DNA of 64,000 nt. Origin: Haloferax marinisediminis. GTDB taxonomy: Archaea; Halobacteriota; Halobacteria; Halobacteriales; Haloferacaceae. A program made the translations under genes and the position numbers. The stretch covers positions 2,724,701-2,788,700 of the forward strand of contig NZ_WKJP01000001.1 in the NCBI RefSeq assembly GCF_009674585.1, given 5' to 3'. Shown in pieces: positions 35,940 to 44,439 of this stretch. The notes below the pieces were generated by a model that saw nothing but the letters and a program-made list of their open reading frames with translations, was not told the DNA's origin and did no database searches. How positions within the stretch are numbered: position 1 is the first letter of the stretch; the number at the start of each line of letters is the position of its first letter.

Positions 35940-36221
35940 TCAGTCGTCGACTTGACTCACGGTAATCGTTCCGTCTCCAAATAACGAAACGAGCAATCCG
36001 GCATAGTGAAACGTGAAACGTCGAGACGGGTCGTGGGAGGGTTCAAATAATGTATCGAGAGCCTCAGGGTCCACTCCAATATCTGCCAGCGGTGGGAGTT
36101 CGAGGGGACTGAGTTCTTTCGCCGTTGCGACAGCAGAGGTGATAGCAACGGCTACCTCTTCGTAACGGTCGGCCGAGATGGTTACCACGGACCCAGCGTT
36201 CGTGTCGAGCTGGTCGTCCAT
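35940..36221 (-). CDS. HalOD1 output-domain protein
   Basis: A 93-residue stand-alone HalOD1-type domain, recognised by RYEEVAVAITSAVATAKELSPLELPPLADIGVDPEALDTLF followed by RRFTFHYAGLLVSLFGDGTITV. In haloarchaea these domains occur alone or at the ends of signalling proteins and are thought to be output modules. It lies 59 nt downstream of the Bat-type HTH gene on the same strand, and the two probably form a regulatory pair. Target unknown. Confidence 0.85.
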   Translation of the reverse strand: MDDQLDTNAGSVVTISADRYEEVAVAITSAVATAKELSPLELPPLADIGVDPEALDTLFEPSHDPSRRFTFHYAGLLVSLFGDGTITVSQVDD

Positions 36222-36280
36222 ACGTCCGGAACGGCAGTCTGGTACGTATCGGTGTGGGTTGATTATGTAACCCGTCGAAT

Positions 36281-36925
36281 TTAGGGAGACTCGTCTCGAA
36301 TCCGCTCTGCGAGGGTCCGATACGCACGACGGAGGCGTGCTGCGACGGCCTGTCGGGAGATATCGAGCTCCGCTCCGAGTTCGTCCAGCGACGTTCGACG
36401 GTGTTCGTCGAAGTATCCCAGTTCGAGTGCGAGGAGGAGTGCTTCACGTTGGCTCTCTGTCAGCCCTTCGCTCAACGGCGCCTCGTCTGCTGCGAGCGGT
36501 GTAATCCGGTCGAACTCGGCTTCGATACCGTTGTTGGCCCAGTGTACCCTGAGGGCGCTCAAGTCGCTGTGAGATGGGACACGAAGTCGAAGTCGCCACG
36601 TCTCTGCACTACTCGAACATTCGAGGAGGACGGTCCCGTGGTCGTCTAACGCGGCGAGCAGACCACTTTGGCGTGGGTCCCAGTTAGAACCATAGAGTGC
36701 CCCATTTGGGACCGTCTGAACGAGCGTCACCTCGTCGGGTCCCAACGAAGATTCGATTGCATCTCTGAATACAGCGGCATCTGGGCCCCTCGCCCAGACG
36801 TACGACGTTGCGTCGTCCGAGAGTGGAATCGTCTGTTCGAGTTCGAGTTCGAGGTCGTACTGCGCTACCGACTGACCGAATGGAAGCGCAGAAAGAGGGA
36901 CGAGGACCTCCGCAATCAGACACAC
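36281..36925 (-). CDS. Bat-type HTH regulator (bacterio-opsin activator family)
   Basis: A 214-residue regulator. The C-terminal HTH_10 domain is clear: LTESQREALLLALELGYFDEHRRTSLDELGAELDISRQAVAARLRRAYRTLAERI, near residues 160-212. The N-terminal GAF/HTH-associated-like domain begins MCLIAEVLVPLSALPFGQ, typical of the family. I therefore take the GTG at 36925 as the start, not the distant ATG at 37111, which lies inside the opposing gene and gives a Ser/Arg-rich extension. An inverted repeat surrounds its probable TATA element. Confidence 0.82.
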   Translation of the reverse strand: MCLIAEVLVPLSALPFGQSVAQYDLELELEQTIPLSDDATSYVWARGPDAAVFRDAIESSLGPDEVTLVQTVPNGALYGSNWDPRQSGLLAALDDHGTVLLECSSSAETWRLRLRVPSHSDLSALRVHWANNGIEAEFDRITPLAADEAPLSEGLTESQREALLLALELGYFDEHRRTSLDELGAELDISRQAVAARLRRAYRTLAERIRDESP

Positions 36926-36938
36926 AGTGACTGAAGGA

Positions 36939-36977
36939 GAGAACAGACCAAAAAGCTGCGTCGTTGTGTTCTCTCTC
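36939..36977 (-). promoter_or_regulatory. inverted repeat enclosing the Bat-type regulator promoter
   Basis: Two perfectly complementary 9-bp arms, gagagaaca (36939-36947) and tgttctctc (36969-36977), are separated by 21 nt. The only TATA-like T-run on the minus strand (ctttttgg, about 36950-36957) lies between them, about 25-32 nt upstream of the proposed GTG start. The layout suggests a dimeric operator, plausibly for autoregulation. Confidence 0.5.
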
Positions 36978-37065
36978 GTCGTTGTAGAAGAAATGAACGT
37001 CACAGACCACGACGAGTCATCTGCGATTCTAAACCTATTTGACGCGGACGGATGACCACTGGACG

Positions 37066-37890
37066 ATGCTGGAGCTGGAACACGGGTTTCGGGTCGTCGA
37101 CGTGAACGCACGCCTCGACCCCGACAAGCAGTCGATTGCGACGCGAGGACGAGAGATTAGCCCCGAGCGATTAGAACGCGAACTGCATCAGGCGGGCGTC
37201 GTCCGGGCGATCGTCTCTCCGGGCACACAACCGGGAGACCAGAGTTATCTGCGGCCGAACAACGCAGTCGCACGGATGAGCGTCGACCGACCATTTCTCG
37301 CGTTCGCCCGCGTCAACGGCCCACGAGACCCGAGCAGTCGGACGTCCGCACGTCTTCGGAACCTCACGTCCTCACGGAAAGAGTATCACACCGACCCCGA
37401 CGACGTCGAACAGTACGCGTACGACGACCGTTTCCACGGGTTCAGTCTCGCCCCCGCAGTCGACGGCCTTCCGGACGACGAGACGTTGTCGATGTTGGAA
37501 GACGTTGGGCTCCCCGTCTTCGTGGAGGGTGGAGAAGCGTTCCCGCCACGTGCGGTCGCTGACTCGCTGTTAGGGCGGTTCCCCGTGATTCTCTCGAGTT
37601 TCGGCGGCTTCCCACTCGACCGAGACCTGATGCACGACGCGATGGAGTTACTCGACGACCACGACGACTTCTATCTCGACACGAGTTTCGTCAGATATCG
37701 AAGCATCCTCGAACGAGCACTGCTCGAACATCCGGACCGTGTCCTGTTCGGGAGCGGTGCACCGGAGACGCACCCGAACGTCGGCGTCATGGAGATTCTC
37801 ACGCTCGACGTCTCGGAAGATGCGATGGCGAAGGCGTTCTCGAACAATGCGGCGCGAGTCATCGAGTCGCTCGCACCGGGAGAAACGTAG
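37066..37890 (+). CDS. amidohydrolase-2-like TIM-barrel protein lacking the HxH motif
   Basis: A 274-residue protein. The C-terminal region DRVLFGSGAPETHPNVGVMEILTLDVSEDAMAKAFSNNAARVI is typical of amidohydrolase-2 enzymes (LFGSD...NN.AR). FHGFSLAPAVDGLPDD and LSMLEDVGLPVFVEGGE also fit. The usual metal-binding HxH near the N-terminus is replaced by DVNARL, so a metal-dependent reaction is doubtful. The ATG at 37066 begins the family-like segment, and a TATA-like ctaaaccta lies about 40 nt upstream. Function unknown; a distinct haloarchaeal subfamily is likely. Confidence 0.78.
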   Translation: MLELEHGFRVVDVNARLDPDKQSIATRGREISPERLERELHQAGVVRAIVSPGTQPGDQSYLRPNNAVARMSVDRPFLAFARVNGPRDPSSRTSARLRNLTSSRKEYHTDPDDVEQYAYDDRFHGFSLAPAVDGLPDDETLSMLEDVGLPVFVEGGEAFPPRAVADSLLGRFPVILSSFGGFPLDRDLMHDAMELLDDHDDFYLDTSFVRYRSILERALLEHPDRVLFGSGAPETHPNVGVMEILTLDVSEDAMAKAFSNNAARVIESLAPGET

Positions 37891-37901
37891 TCGGCGCGAA
37901 C

Positions 37902-38804
37902 TCAGCGCCAGTCGTAGCGCGCGACTGCTCGGTCAGCACGGGCAGAACAACCGTGCGGGTTTCGTGCCCGCGAGCGGTCACGGGCACGGGCAACCATCCC
38001 GTCTGACGTTCCCGTCGCGATTCCAGCGACGACGTCACGTCCGGTTCCGACCCAGCCAGACGGCGTCACGTCACCTCTGAGGACACCGACCGCTGCTTCG
38101 AATCCATCAGAGATGGCGTGTTTTGCGGTGCGTTCGACAGCGGCCGGTCGAAGGCCGTAGTTCTTCACGAGTCGGTACGTCAACGCCCGATACTTCCATC
38201 CCCAGTCCCGTTCTGAGATGCCACCGTCCGCTTCGAACTCACGACGCACGCACATCTCCGGTGCCCATCCGACTCGCCGGTCGAGGTGTGCAAGTCGGTG
38301 GGCTGCATCACGAGCACCGCCGGTCTGGAGGTACTCGTCGAATCCGTCCAGTGAGTCGATGACGGCGCGGCGGAAGGCGACGTTTCCGCCGTTGAAGTAG
38401 GTGACGTCACGGCCAGCAATCGTGTTCTCTTCGAGTGACTCGGTCGTCATCCCGTTTCGGAGGGTCTGGTGCATCGGCCCAGTGACGACGTCGGCATCGT
38501 CGATGCCGTCTTCGAGCGCCGAGAGCCACGAGGGCTCTATCGAGAGGTCGTATCGGAGGAGGGCGACGACGTCGCCACTCGCCACTTCGATGCCCGCGTT
38601 GCGTGCGACGTTGAGGTTCCGGTCAGACAGTTCGACGAGGACGTCTACGTCTTCGCGCTCTCTCACCATCCCGGTCGTCCCGTCGGCCGATGGGCCGTTG
38701 ACGACGATAACCTCGGCGTCGGGGGCATGCTCGGCCAGCGCGTCGAGGCTGGTTGCGAGACGGTCCCGACCGTTGAGAGTCGGGAGCACAACCGAGAGGT
38801 CCAT
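37902..38804 (-). CDS. family 2 glycosyltransferase
   Basis: A 300-residue GT2-fold protein: DLSVVLPTLNGRDRLATSLDALAEHAPDAEVIVVNGPSADGTTG, VLVELSDRNLNVARNAGIEVASGDVVALL, YFNGGNVAFRRAVIDSLDGFDEYL and GWAPEMCVRREF. The usual DxD reads RYDLS here. No membrane helix is predicted, so it is likely cytoplasmic and peripheral. The C-terminal 60 residues are Arg/Ala-rich. The ATG at 38804 is chosen over a GTG at 38813. The SAM methyltransferase gene upstream on the same strand may be part of the same glycan or lipid pathway. Confidence 0.85.
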   Translation of the reverse strand: MDLSVVLPTLNGRDRLATSLDALAEHAPDAEVIVVNGPSADGTTGMVREREDVDVLVELSDRNLNVARNAGIEVASGDVVALLRYDLSIEPSWLSALEDGIDDADVVTGPMHQTLRNGMTTESLEENTIAGRDVTYFNGGNVAFRRAVIDSLDGFDEYLQTGGARDAAHRLAHLDRRVGWAPEMCVRREFEADGGISERDWGWKYRALTYRLVKNYGLRPAAVERTAKHAISDGFEAAVGVLRGDVTPSGWVGTGRDVVAGIATGTSDGMVARARDRSRARNPHGCSARADRAVARYDWR

Positions 38805-38885
38805 ACCGGACACTGGGAGTGGACGTACTTAAATGTGAATCGAGAACCGTGTGAAAGTGTATCGCAGAACAGCGCTACCGTCGTC

Positions 38886-39653
38886 TCACTCGGCGTCGCT
38901 CGCACGATTCGTCGCGCGAGACTCGGCCTCGGACGCCCCGGTGACGTTCGCATTCCAGTACGAAACGGACGCGATGTCGTCACCGACGGGTGAGTTTCCG
39001 ACTGTGAGGTCGAGCGACCGGAACGGACGCGCGATGCCGTTCGGCACCTTCCGATAGAACCCGAACGGGACGACGAAGTCGTGTTTCGCGTCCGTGAGTT
39101 CGAGACCCGCGTCGTCGAGAAGTCGGTGGACGTCGTTCTCCGAGTAGAGTCGAGAGCCCATCGGAAGCAGCCAGTTGTAGGCGACACGAAGACTCTGGTC
39201 GTTGAACGTGTCGAAGAACACCTGTCCCTTCGAGACACGCGCCATCTCTGCTAAGAACTTCGCCGGCGTGTCCGCGAGGTGGAAAAACCGCATCGCGAAC
39301 ACCGCGTCGAAGTGGTCATCTGGGAATGGTAACCGCGCAGCGTCGCCACGGAGGAACTCGATCCGATCTGCGACGCCTGCTTCGCGGGCCTTCTCCCGTC
39401 CCTGTACCATCATCGCCCGTGAGATGTCCAGTCCGACGACGTTCGCTCCTTCCTGAGCGAGCATCACGGTGAACCGACCGGTCCCACAAGCGATTTCGAG
39501 GACGTTCTTGTCCTCGACAGGGCCGAGTGCCGCGAGGACTGCCTCTTTTTCACGCCGGTCGATGAGCCGACCACCCTTGGAGAACCGCTTCGAGTCGTAC
39601 TCCTGGGCGACCTCGTCGGCCTGGTACCACTCCTTTCCTTTCACGCTACGCAT
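38886..39653 (-). CDS. class I SAM-dependent methyltransferase
   Basis: A 255-residue Rossmann-fold methyltransferase. Motif I is VLEIACGTGRFTVMLAQEGANVVGLDIS, followed by FLRGDAARLPFPDDHFDAVFAMRFFHL (motifs II and III). The N-terminal WYQADEVAQEYDSKRFSKGGRLIDRREKEAVL is a feature of UbiE/COQ5-like lipid or quinone methyltransferases. ATG 39653 is taken because upstream residues (to 39752) are not family-like and overlap the divergent zinc-finger gene. Substrate not determinable. Divergent from the micro-protein at 39751. Confidence 0.88.
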   Translation of the reverse strand: MRSVKGKEWYQADEVAQEYDSKRFSKGGRLIDRREKEAVLAALGPVEDKNVLEIACGTGRFTVMLAQEGANVVGLDISRAMMVQGREKAREAGVADRIEFLRGDAARLPFPDDHFDAVFAMRFFHLADTPAKFLAEMARVSKGQVFFDTFNDQSLRVAYNWLLPMGSRLYSENDVHRLLDDAGLELTDAKHDFVVPFGFYRKVPNGIARPFRSLDLTVGNSPVGDDIASVSYWNANVTGASEAESRATNRASDAE

Positions 39654-39750
39654 AGTCGCGGGGGCGACGGTAAAACGGTACTGGATATGCGATGACGAAC
39701 CGGTGCGGTACAGGGATATACTTTCGTCTATAGAGCGCGTACCATGGTAC

Positions 39751-39912
39751 ATGCCAGCATGTCGATGTTGTGGGTCGATACACGAGGCCGACGAACTGAC
39801 GCGCCACGTCCACGAGGAGTGGGTCGTGGTCCACTGTCCCGACTGCCACGCCGCGATGGGGAGTTACCGTCTCGGCGCTCCAGCCGTCGACACGATGCGA
39901 AAAGCGAATTAA
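39751..39912 (+). CDS. 53-residue zinc-finger micro-protein
   Basis: A small protein with two Cys pairs: MPACRCCGSIH and, 25 residues later, VVVHCPDCHAAMGSY, suited to bind one zinc ion. His residues at HVHEEW lie between them. The ATG at 39751 is the second of two near each other; the first at 39744 is out of frame. A TATA-like gatata lies at 39714-39720, about 31 nt upstream, as expected for a leaderless message. Zinc-finger micro-proteins are abundant in haloarchaea and mostly uncharacterised. Confidence 0.75.
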   Translation: MPACRCCGSIHEADELTRHVHEEWVVVHCPDCHAAMGSYRLGAPAVDTMRKAN

Positions 39913-40033
39913 TCACGTGACAGTCTGGCGATTATCGCCCACTTCCCGGAAAATAATATGTGTATAAGGTGTCTGCATTGTTTTGTCACACTTGAAGCTA
40001 ACCCTTAACACAGAGGAACTATGTCACACAGGT

Positions 40034-40306
40034 ATGAGCACCACCACTGCAGAGCCTGATACTGAAGACCTTCTCTCGGAGGCCGAGTTCCGAGAGCGTC
40101 TCCGCGAACTGCCACCGAGCGCGAAACTCGTCGCCAAAGTTCTCGAGAGCGATGCACCGCTCTCGCAGGGCCAACTCGCGGAGGAGTCGCTGCTGCCGGA
40201 CCGCACCGTCCGCTACGCACTCAACCGTCTCGAAGAGTCGGACCTCGTCGGTTCGCGCTACTCCTTCAAGGACGCGCGCAAGCAGGTCTACTTCCTCAAC
40301 ACGTAG
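40034..40306 (+). CDS. MarR/TrmB-like winged-helix protein
   Basis: A 90-residue single-domain winged helix: LPPSAKLVAKVLESDAPLSQGQLAEESLLPDRTVRYALNRLEESDLVGSRYSFKDARKQVYFLN. The helix-turn-helix (QGQLAEESLLPDRTVRYALNRLEE) is complete, and the wing ends in YFLN. An ATG at 39983 would add residues including a Cys that do not look native, so 40034 is used. Size and composition suggest a small global-type DNA-binding protein. Targets unknown. Confidence 0.85.
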   Translation: MSTTTAEPDTEDLLSEAEFRERLRELPPSAKLVAKVLESDAPLSQGQLAEESLLPDRTVRYALNRLEESDLVGSRYSFKDARKQVYFLNT

Positions 40307-40411
40307 AGCGGGCGACCACGGTATCGCAGTCGACGACGCGGGGCGCACCCCGCAGACCAAGCCACCACTTCTGTCGAACCCGATAAACCACTCGCGAGCG
40401 TAGCCGCCGCC

Positions 40412-41194
40412 ATGCACGTCACGCGCGTCTCGGTTCCCGTCACGACTCGCGCCCCGAGCGGTGCGACGAACGCGTACATCGTCTCCGACGGAGACGAACA
40501 ACTCCTCGTCGACCCGGCGGCACGAACCGCCGAACTCGACGCCCTCGTCGAACGACACGGTAGTACCCATCTCGCGGTCACCCACACCCACCCCGACCAC
40601 GTCGGCGCAGTCGCCGAGTACGCTCGTGAGACCGACGCGACAGTCTGGTGTCGTCGCGGGCGAGAACGCGCCTTCGAAGCTGCGACCGGTGTCGAACCAG
40701 ACCTGACGTTCACCGAAGGGACGACCATCCCCGTCGGGTCTGGCGTCGACGTACTCGACACACCGGGACACGCACGCGACCACGTGACCTTCGTCGTCGG
40801 CGGCGACTACCTGTCGGGTGACCTCGCCGTCGCTGAGGGGAGCGTGGTCGTCGGGGCGCCCGACGGAGACATGCGCGCGTACCTCGTCGCACTCAGACGA
40901 CTCCATGCACGCGACCCGGCGACACTCTACCCCGGCCACGGACCCGAGATTACCGACCCGCGACCTGTGCTCGAACGTCTCGTCGCACACCGCAATTCCC
41001 GCGAAGCGGCAGTTCTCGATGCTATCCGCGCCGGCAATGCGACACCAGACAGCGTGACCGACGCCGCGTACGACAAAGACATCTCGGCGGTTCGTGACCT
41101 CGCTCGCGCGACGGTCGTCGCCCACATCGAGAAACTCGCCGCCGAGCGTCGGGTTCAGTGGGACTCCGACCAAGAGCGCGTGGTCGCAATCTAG
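40412..41194 (+). CDS. metallo-beta-lactamase-fold hydrolase (LACTB2-like)
   Basis: A 260-residue hydrolase. The dinuclear zinc motif THTHPDHVGAVAEYA is at about 56-70, with GHARDHVTF, a downstream GDLAV Asp and YPGHGPEI providing the other ligands. The C-terminal HRNSREAAVLDAIRAG...ATVVAHIEKLAAERRVQ is a winged-helix-like tail typical of LACTB2-type proteins, some of which are endoribonucleases. The YkgJ-type gene follows after 57 nt, so they may be co-transcribed. Confidence 0.88.
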   Translation: MHVTRVSVPVTTRAPSGATNAYIVSDGDEQLLVDPAARTAELDALVERHGSTHLAVTHTHPDHVGAVAEYARETDATVWCRRGRERAFEAATGVEPDLTFTEGTTIPVGSGVDVLDTPGHARDHVTFVVGGDYLSGDLAVAEGSVVVGAPDGDMRAYLVALRRLHARDPATLYPGHGPEITDPRPVLERLVAHRNSREAAVLDAIRAGNATPDSVTDAAYDKDISAVRDLARATVVAHIEKLAAERRVQWDSDQERVVAI

Positions 41195-41251
41195 CGCCGG
41201 ACTGCTTCACCGAACCGCGTGCCTCTTGACGCTCGCGCCCGCACCACGGGT

Positions 41252-41917
41252 ATGGACCTCGAAGCCGAACTCGCCCGCGCCCGCGACCTCGACGTGTCGG
41301 AACTGGCCGACGCCATCGAGTCTATCGGCTTCGAATGCACGCGCTGTGGCGCGTGTTGCAAGGGCTACGACACCGACGACGGCCGGGAACCGCACACGGC
41401 GACCGTCTTTCCTGACGAGGTGCGGACGATTCAGGCGACAACTGAGTACGACTGGAGAGACGTCGCCCGACCGATGCCGTACGGGCTCGTCGAAGGTGAC
41501 GACGGCCTCGAAGGCGAGACGTTCGAGTGGGCGCTCCAGACGACTGCCTGCGGCGACTGCCGATTCTACGAAGAAGACGACACCGGACAGGGTGCCTGTC
41601 AGGTCCACGACGACCGGCCACTCATCTGCGAGACGTACCCGTTCAGTGTCGACGTCGCCGGCACGAGTCAACCGATGGGCGAGGCCGTCGACGAGGAGGG
41701 AGTCGTTCGCGCACACGAGTGCGAGGGCCTCGGACGAGACATCTCTCGTGAGGATGCAGCGGAACTGGCAGCGGCGCTCAAAGAACGCGCCGTCCGCGAG
41801 ATACAGGAGGCACTCGCCGTCTCCGACGCCTACGAACCAGTCGAGACGAACGACGGCGAAATCGTCGTCCACGACTCCGAAGGTGCGAAGCGTCCCGATG
41901 GGACAGAGATTCCGTAG
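41252..41917 (+). CDS. YkgJ-family cysteine-cluster protein
   Basis: A 221-residue protein with the YkgJ (CxxCxxCC) motif CTRCGACCKGYD at about 29-40. A second Cys set, CGDCRFYEEDDTGQGACQVHDDRPLICETYPF, follows near 102-133. This arrangement is expected to bind zinc or an iron-sulfur cluster. No catalytic function is established. The ATG at 41252 (MDLEAELARARDL) is preferred over the upstream 41219 start. The C-terminal third is acidic and helical. Confidence 0.85.
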   Translation: MDLEAELARARDLDVSELADAIESIGFECTRCGACCKGYDTDDGREPHTATVFPDEVRTIQATTEYDWRDVARPMPYGLVEGDDGLEGETFEWALQTTACGDCRFYEEDDTGQGACQVHDDRPLICETYPFSVDVAGTSQPMGEAVDEEGVVRAHECEGLGRDISREDAAELAAALKERAVREIQEALAVSDAYEPVETNDGEIVVHDSEGAKRPDGTEIP

Positions 41918-41982
41918 CTGAATCTCAGGGACGGCGGTACATCTTTAACAGTTCGGACTGACCACATAGTGGAGGTCTAACG

Positions 41983-42387
41983 GTGGAAATCTCAGATAAA
42001 CTCCTGTGTCTGTTCAATGCTGACGTTCGCACCGAGGACGACCGATATATCGTCGAGATTCCTCGCCGCGAAGTCGAAACCGGGGCAATCGACCCTGGTG
42101 AGACGTATCGCGTCGCTCTCATCTCTCGCGAGGCACACGAAGCCGTCGAGTCTGAACCGAGCGGCAGTGCCACGCCATCTGCCGAACCACAACCCCCGGT
42201 CGAAGCCGGAGAGCTTCGGTACGTCGAAATCGAAGATATCGGAAAGCAAGGTGACGGAATCGCCCGCGTCGAGCGTGGCTACGTCATCATCGTTCCCGGT
42301 ACCGACGTCGGTGAGCGCGTGAAAGTCGAAATCACCGAAGTCAAGTCGAACTTCGCAGTCGGCGAAGTCGTCGAAGACGACTTCTAA
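41983..42387 (+). CDS. TRAM-domain protein
   Basis: A 134-residue protein starting at GTG 41983. The C-terminal TRAM domain (about 75-132) shows LRYVEIEDIGKQGDGIARVERGYVIIVPGTDVGERVKVEITEVKSNFAVGEVV, an OB-like fold that binds RNA in tRNA-modifying enzymes. The N-terminal part is a short beta region (DKLLCLFNADVRTEDDRYIVEIPRREVE) joined by a Pro/Ser linker. Stand-alone TRAM proteins are abundant in archaea and have been proposed as RNA chaperones. A TATA-like ctttaac lies about 35 nt upstream. A T-rich stretch (42390-42398) follows the stop. Confidence 0.9.
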   Translation: MEISDKLLCLFNADVRTEDDRYIVEIPRREVETGAIDPGETYRVALISREAHEAVESEPSGSATPSAEPQPPVEAGELRYVEIEDIGKQGDGIARVERGYVIIVPGTDVGERVKVEITEVKSNFAVGEVVEDDF

Positions 42388-42503
42388 CGTCTTCCTTTTT
42401 GCGACCTGTCGACCGCATAGGCGACGGGCACGGCCTGACTCGTGAGGACCGCTGTCTCCGTCACGGAATACTGACGACACACGCCACCCACGAACAGACC
42501 ACT

Positions 42504-42575
42504 CTTGCAAGTGAATCACTCACCACTTCTGCGAGTGAACGAGAGAGCACACTTGCACGTGAAGAGTTGCTTCAG
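42504..42575. repeat. three-copy 24-bp degenerate repeat
   Basis: Starts at 42504, 42528 and 42552 give three units of 24 bp, each beginning (c/t)(t/c)tgc followed by a variable dinucleotide and then GTGAA. The rest of each unit is degenerate. It lies in the 202-bp gap between the convergent TRAM and radical SAM genes, so it cannot be a normal promoter array for either gene. Confidence 0.55.
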
Positions 42576-42589
42576 AAACGTTGTGTCGG

Positions 42590-44287
42590 CTACTGAACGT
42601 ACTTCAGCAGATTGGCATCGATGCCGACGTTGGCCGGGTCGTCGTAGGGGCGGTTGACCACGATATCGCCGGCGGTGGACTTCCCAATCCCGGGAATCGC
42701 CGTCAGTTCGTCCATCGACGCCTCGTTGATGTCAAGTGGGTACGGAACACCCGTGACAGAGCGGTACCCGTGGTCGGTGACGACGATATCGACGGTCTGA
42801 CCGAGTTCGCGTTCGCCGGGAATTCCCACGAGCAGTGGGTAGGTGCCGAGTTGTCGGCCGAAGGTGCGCCCGTCTTGGTGGTACTCCAAATGAACATCTG
42901 GAAGGACAGTCCCGGGTGGGGCGACCCGACGCAGCATCGGTCGGTCGATCTCCTCGCGGACCTCCTGTTTGTACTTCTTGAACAGTTGTTTGTGGTCGCG
43001 GGCGATGGAGGCGCCGGTGTCCGACATGTCGGTCCCGTCGAACGCCATGACCTGTCGGATGTTGATGCGGCGGACCATCAGGCCCTCGTCGTAGACGCGC
43101 TGGAGGAAGCGTTTGTTGTGCTCGAACGTCTCCTTGGACTCGCCTTTCAACCCGTGGAGGAGGTTGATTCCGGGGAGGAGTTTGGGGAGGCGGTTCGACG
43201 CGTCGGGACCGTGTGTCGGCGCGTCGGCGGGGTCGTCTCCGGGACGCCAGCCTGCGACCTCGTTGACGATTTTGACCGCTTCGAAACACTCGTCCGCGGA
43301 GACGTTGAGATTGTTCTCTTCTTGGACCACCGGGTCCGCAGATTCGAGCCCGAACGCTGCGGTGTCGCCCGCGGTGTTGTGTTCGGCGATGATTTTGAGC
43401 GCCTCGCGAGATTTCTCGGGCCAGTTGACGATGGTGATGGGGTTGACGTTGTCGAGGTGGAGCGTGCCGAGGTCCGGTGCGACTTCGCGGATACCACCGT
43501 AGAGACGACGGAGTGCGTCAGGGTTCGGGGCTTCACCGTCACCACCGAACGCGAGGATGTCGGCCTGTCGGCCGAGACGGAAGTGGCGCGCACCACGGTT
43601 GTACAGGTTCTCGACTTCCTTGACCACAGAGTCGGCGGTTCTGAATGCGGGGTTGCCGTACAGCGGTTCGGTACAGAACGAACACCGGTACGCACAGCCG
43701 CGAGACGTCTCCATCTCGCAGATGAGGTGGTCCGGATGGTTCGGGTGTTGTTCGACGACGAAGGCGCCCTTCGCAGCCCAGCGGTCGAGTTCCTCGTTGT
43801 CGCGCATCCGGTTGCCGAAGCCTTCGAGCGCGCTGTCGACGAGGTCGAAGGCGGCCGCCTCGATGTCACCTTTGGCGACGAAGTCGTAGTCGAGGTCCTT
43901 GCGCTGCATGTCCTGTCCGCCGGCGTTCTCGTCGCCGACGCCGAACCGAATGGGACCGCCCATGAGCGTCGTACCTTCGGCGACCCACGCGAGTTCGCGG
44001 ACTTCGTCGGGTTCGGCAGGCGTCCCGCCCACGTACTTTCCGGGGACGGTCATGCCGCCGATGTAAATCATCAGGTCCGCGTCGGCGACGTCGCGCCACT
44101 TCTGGCGGTCGTCGCGGAGTTCGTCGATGGTGTGGTAGACGACGTTGGACTCGGGGACGCCCGCGTCGACCACCGCACCCGCGGTGAATCGAGGATACGT
44201 CGAGATGTACGGCGGCACGCCGAAGTGCGCCGGTTCGTCGACGTATCCGTCGACGATAGTCACGGTGAGGTCGGCGGGGTCAGTCAT
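42590..44287 (-). CDS. radical SAM protein with C-terminal helix-hairpin-helix
   Basis: A 565-residue radical SAM enzyme. The N-terminal ~170 residues look like a B12-binding-type Rossmann domain (DLMIYIGGMTVPGKYVGG). The [4Fe-4S] motif SRGCAYRCSFCTEP (CxxxCxxC) is near 196-209. The TIM-barrel region includes GGIREVAPDLGTLHLDNVNP. The C-terminus has a helix-hairpin-helix, INEASMDELTAIPGIGKSTA, with possible nucleic-acid binding. The combination is characteristic of an archaeal radical SAM family of unknown reaction. A tRNA-modifying or methylthiolation role is possible but unproven. Confidence 0.88.
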   Translation of the reverse strand: MTDPADLTVTIVDGYVDEPAHFGVPPYISTYPRFTAGAVVDAGVPESNVVYHTIDELRDDRQKWRDVADADLMIYIGGMTVPGKYVGGTPAEPDEVRELAWVAEGTTLMGGPIRFGVGDENAGGQDMQRKDLDYDFVAKGDIEAAAFDLVDSALEGFGNRMRDNEELDRWAAKGAFVVEQHPNHPDHLICEMETSRGCAYRCSFCTEPLYGNPAFRTADSVVKEVENLYNRGARHFRLGRQADILAFGGDGEAPNPDALRRLYGGIREVAPDLGTLHLDNVNPITIVNWPEKSREALKIIAEHNTAGDTAAFGLESADPVVQEENNLNVSADECFEAVKIVNEVAGWRPGDDPADAPTHGPDASNRLPKLLPGINLLHGLKGESKETFEHNKRFLQRVYDEGLMVRRINIRQVMAFDGTDMSDTGASIARDHKQLFKKYKQEVREEIDRPMLRRVAPPGTVLPDVHLEYHQDGRTFGRQLGTYPLLVGIPGERELGQTVDIVVTDHGYRSVTGVPYPLDINEASMDELTAIPGIGKSTAGDIVVNRPYDDPANVGIDANLLKYVQ

Positions 44288-44439
44288 CGGTCGCGGTTCG
44301 CGTTCGACGCTGAAAACGCAACCGGTCGAGACTGGCCCCGCTGACGAGATGAGATCGCCGCCACTGACGAGACGGACGCCCCCACACTCGTGGTTCCGCC
44401 TCCCGCGCGTTTATGACCGTGGGAGCGCAAGAAATGGGT

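Noticed and set aside
42581..44344. 587-residue + strand frame opposite the radical SAM gene
   Set aside because: Antisense shadow. The minus-strand protein has a clear CxxxCxxC motif and full-length family features.
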